DNA of 64,000 bases from Oxyruncus cristatus. Lineage: Eukaryota; Chordata; Aves; Passeriformes; Cotingidae. Positions 63,441-64,000 of the stretch are shown one piece after another. The stretch lies in assembly GCA_013399855.1 (NCBI GenBank), contig VXAY01002226.1:127444-191443 (forward strand), written 5' to 3'. Each line of letters starts with the position of its first letter. Positions within the stretch are counted from its first letter, which is position 1. The translations under genes and the position numbers were made by a program. The notes under the pieces were generated by a model that was not told where the DNA came from, ran no database searches, and was given only the letters and a program-made list of their open reading frames with translations.

Positions 63441-64000
63441 TTATTTATTTCGAGTAGAATGGGAAAGAGTCTATTTTACGGGGGGGGTTGTTATTGAAGA
63501 GGTGAAAAGCAATAGGGGAAAGGACACAGGACTTGTTTGTAATTAACATCCTTCAGTAATTCCACTTGAATTCCACTCTGGCACAAACCAGTGCTAGAGC
63601 CAAAACAGAAAGTGCTTAGCAGGCTGAACTTCTCTACTGTAGCCAGCTCTATAACTTGTATACTCATACTTGCTGCTTTTATGCTCTCATAAGTCATTTT
63701 TATGTCTTCTTTTTAAGTCAAGCGATTAATCTTTCTTTAATATGTGAATAGATCTCCAAGCCCAGTACCCCAGCTGGTAACACTTCCCATTAAGGTAACA
63801 TTAATACTGATTTTGTGAATAATTAATATGTGATTAACAGAAATGGCTTTTCCCCTAATAAATTATGGTAATTTGTGCTGTAACAGATTCTCAGGGAAGG
63901 CTGAAACAATCTTACGTGCTTCAGTACAGCTATGCTTTAAAAAAAGCTTTTTTCTAACACAGTATTAATTCTTTTGAGCTCATTTGCACACATCTCTGCA

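Larger units (their letters stand above)
11130..64000 (-). other. EPHA3: EPHA3 gene locus, 3' portion (exons 6-17, introns and 3' UTR)
   Basis: Twelve minus-strand coding exons join in one continuous frame to 549 residues with Eph receptor architecture: FN3, transmembrane helix, juxtamembrane [10 protein letters not shown], kinase, SAM and C-terminal PVPV. Exon lengths are 125, 163, 103, 68, 126, 186, 62, 210, 150, 194, 156 and 106 coding nt, which is the standard Eph pattern. EPHA3 is chosen over EPHA4, EPHA5 and EPHA7 from the kinase segment WEMSNQD, the SAM segment CKDIFTGVEYSSCDT and the PVPV tail. The 5' half (signal peptide, ephrin-binding domain, Cys-rich/EGF region, first FN3) and the promoter lie beyond base 64000. 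The low-coordinate limit is a guess from a candidate poly(A) signal. In birds and mammals the product is a plasma-membrane receptor for GPI-linked ephrin-A ligands, acting in contact repulsion and axon guidance. Confidence 0.95.
61838..64000 (-). other. EPHA3 intron 5, partial
   Basis: The 3' part of the intron between exons 5 and 6 runs to the window edge. It holds an A/C-rich low-complexity tract (63044-63130) and a G/T-rich tract (63330-63440) that are roughly complementary. A G8 run adjoins the exon 6 acceptor (61851-61857). Exon 5 is not in the window. Confidence 0.8.

Noticed and set aside
1..64000. CRISPR arrays, operons, bacterial insertion sequences or a phage-like system
   Set aside because: The spliced receptor gene, avian retroposons and low coding density show vertebrate nuclear DNA; no regularly spaced repeats or prokaryotic genes were seen.

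Overview
The window looks like vertebrate nuclear DNA, most likely from a songbird. It is AT-rich, has no dense coding, and holds short exons separated by introns with canonical splice sites. Three repeats point to a bird: a CR1 LINE 3' end, an avian ERVL-type LTR, and a tRNA-Ile-headed SINE with a CR1-like tail (TguSINE1 type, known from passerines).

Only one gene is supported: EPHA3, the ephrin type-A receptor 3 tyrosine kinase, on the minus strand. Twelve coding exons can be placed to the base with AG/GT borders and continuous phase. By the usual Eph exon scheme they are exons 6-17. From high to low coordinate they lie at 61713-61837, 54987-55149, 52807-52909, 52288-52355, 48250-48375, 44531-44716, 39825-39886, 37307-37516, 29250-29399, 27140-27333, 15486-15641 and 13951-14056. 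Joined, they give 549 residues ending in PVPV: second fibronectin III domain, transmembrane helix, juxtamembrane segment with two regulatory tyrosines, complete kinase domain, SAM domain and PDZ-binding tail. This is about the C-terminal 55% of a protein of about 983 residues. The signal peptide, ligand-binding domain, Cys-rich/EGF region and first FN3 lie beyond base 64000.

The reading frame is intact and all kinase landmarks are present, so this is a functional gene and not a pseudogene. Below 13951 there is a probable long 3' UTR, perhaps ending near 11.13 kb, and then intergenic sequence down to base 1 with a decayed CR1/L3-like LINE at about 8.93-9.87 kb. Base 1 begins in a pyrimidine microsatellite that is followed by its purine mirror.

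The introns hold scattered retroposons (SINE at 46.6 kb, CR1 at 58.6 kb, LTR at 60.2 kb, old CR1 at 35.4 kb), all antisense to EPHA3, plus small tandem duplications and homopolymers. I found no new multi-gene system. The most interesting observations are three places where reading through a splice donor gives a defined shorter receptor: a soluble ectodomain after exon 7, a kinase-less membrane form after exon 8, and a SAM-less kinase after exon 15. An unidentified block bracketed by poly-T and A-rich sequence at 56.25-56.73 kb and a double palindrome carrying a POU octamer at 41.4 kb also deserve a look.
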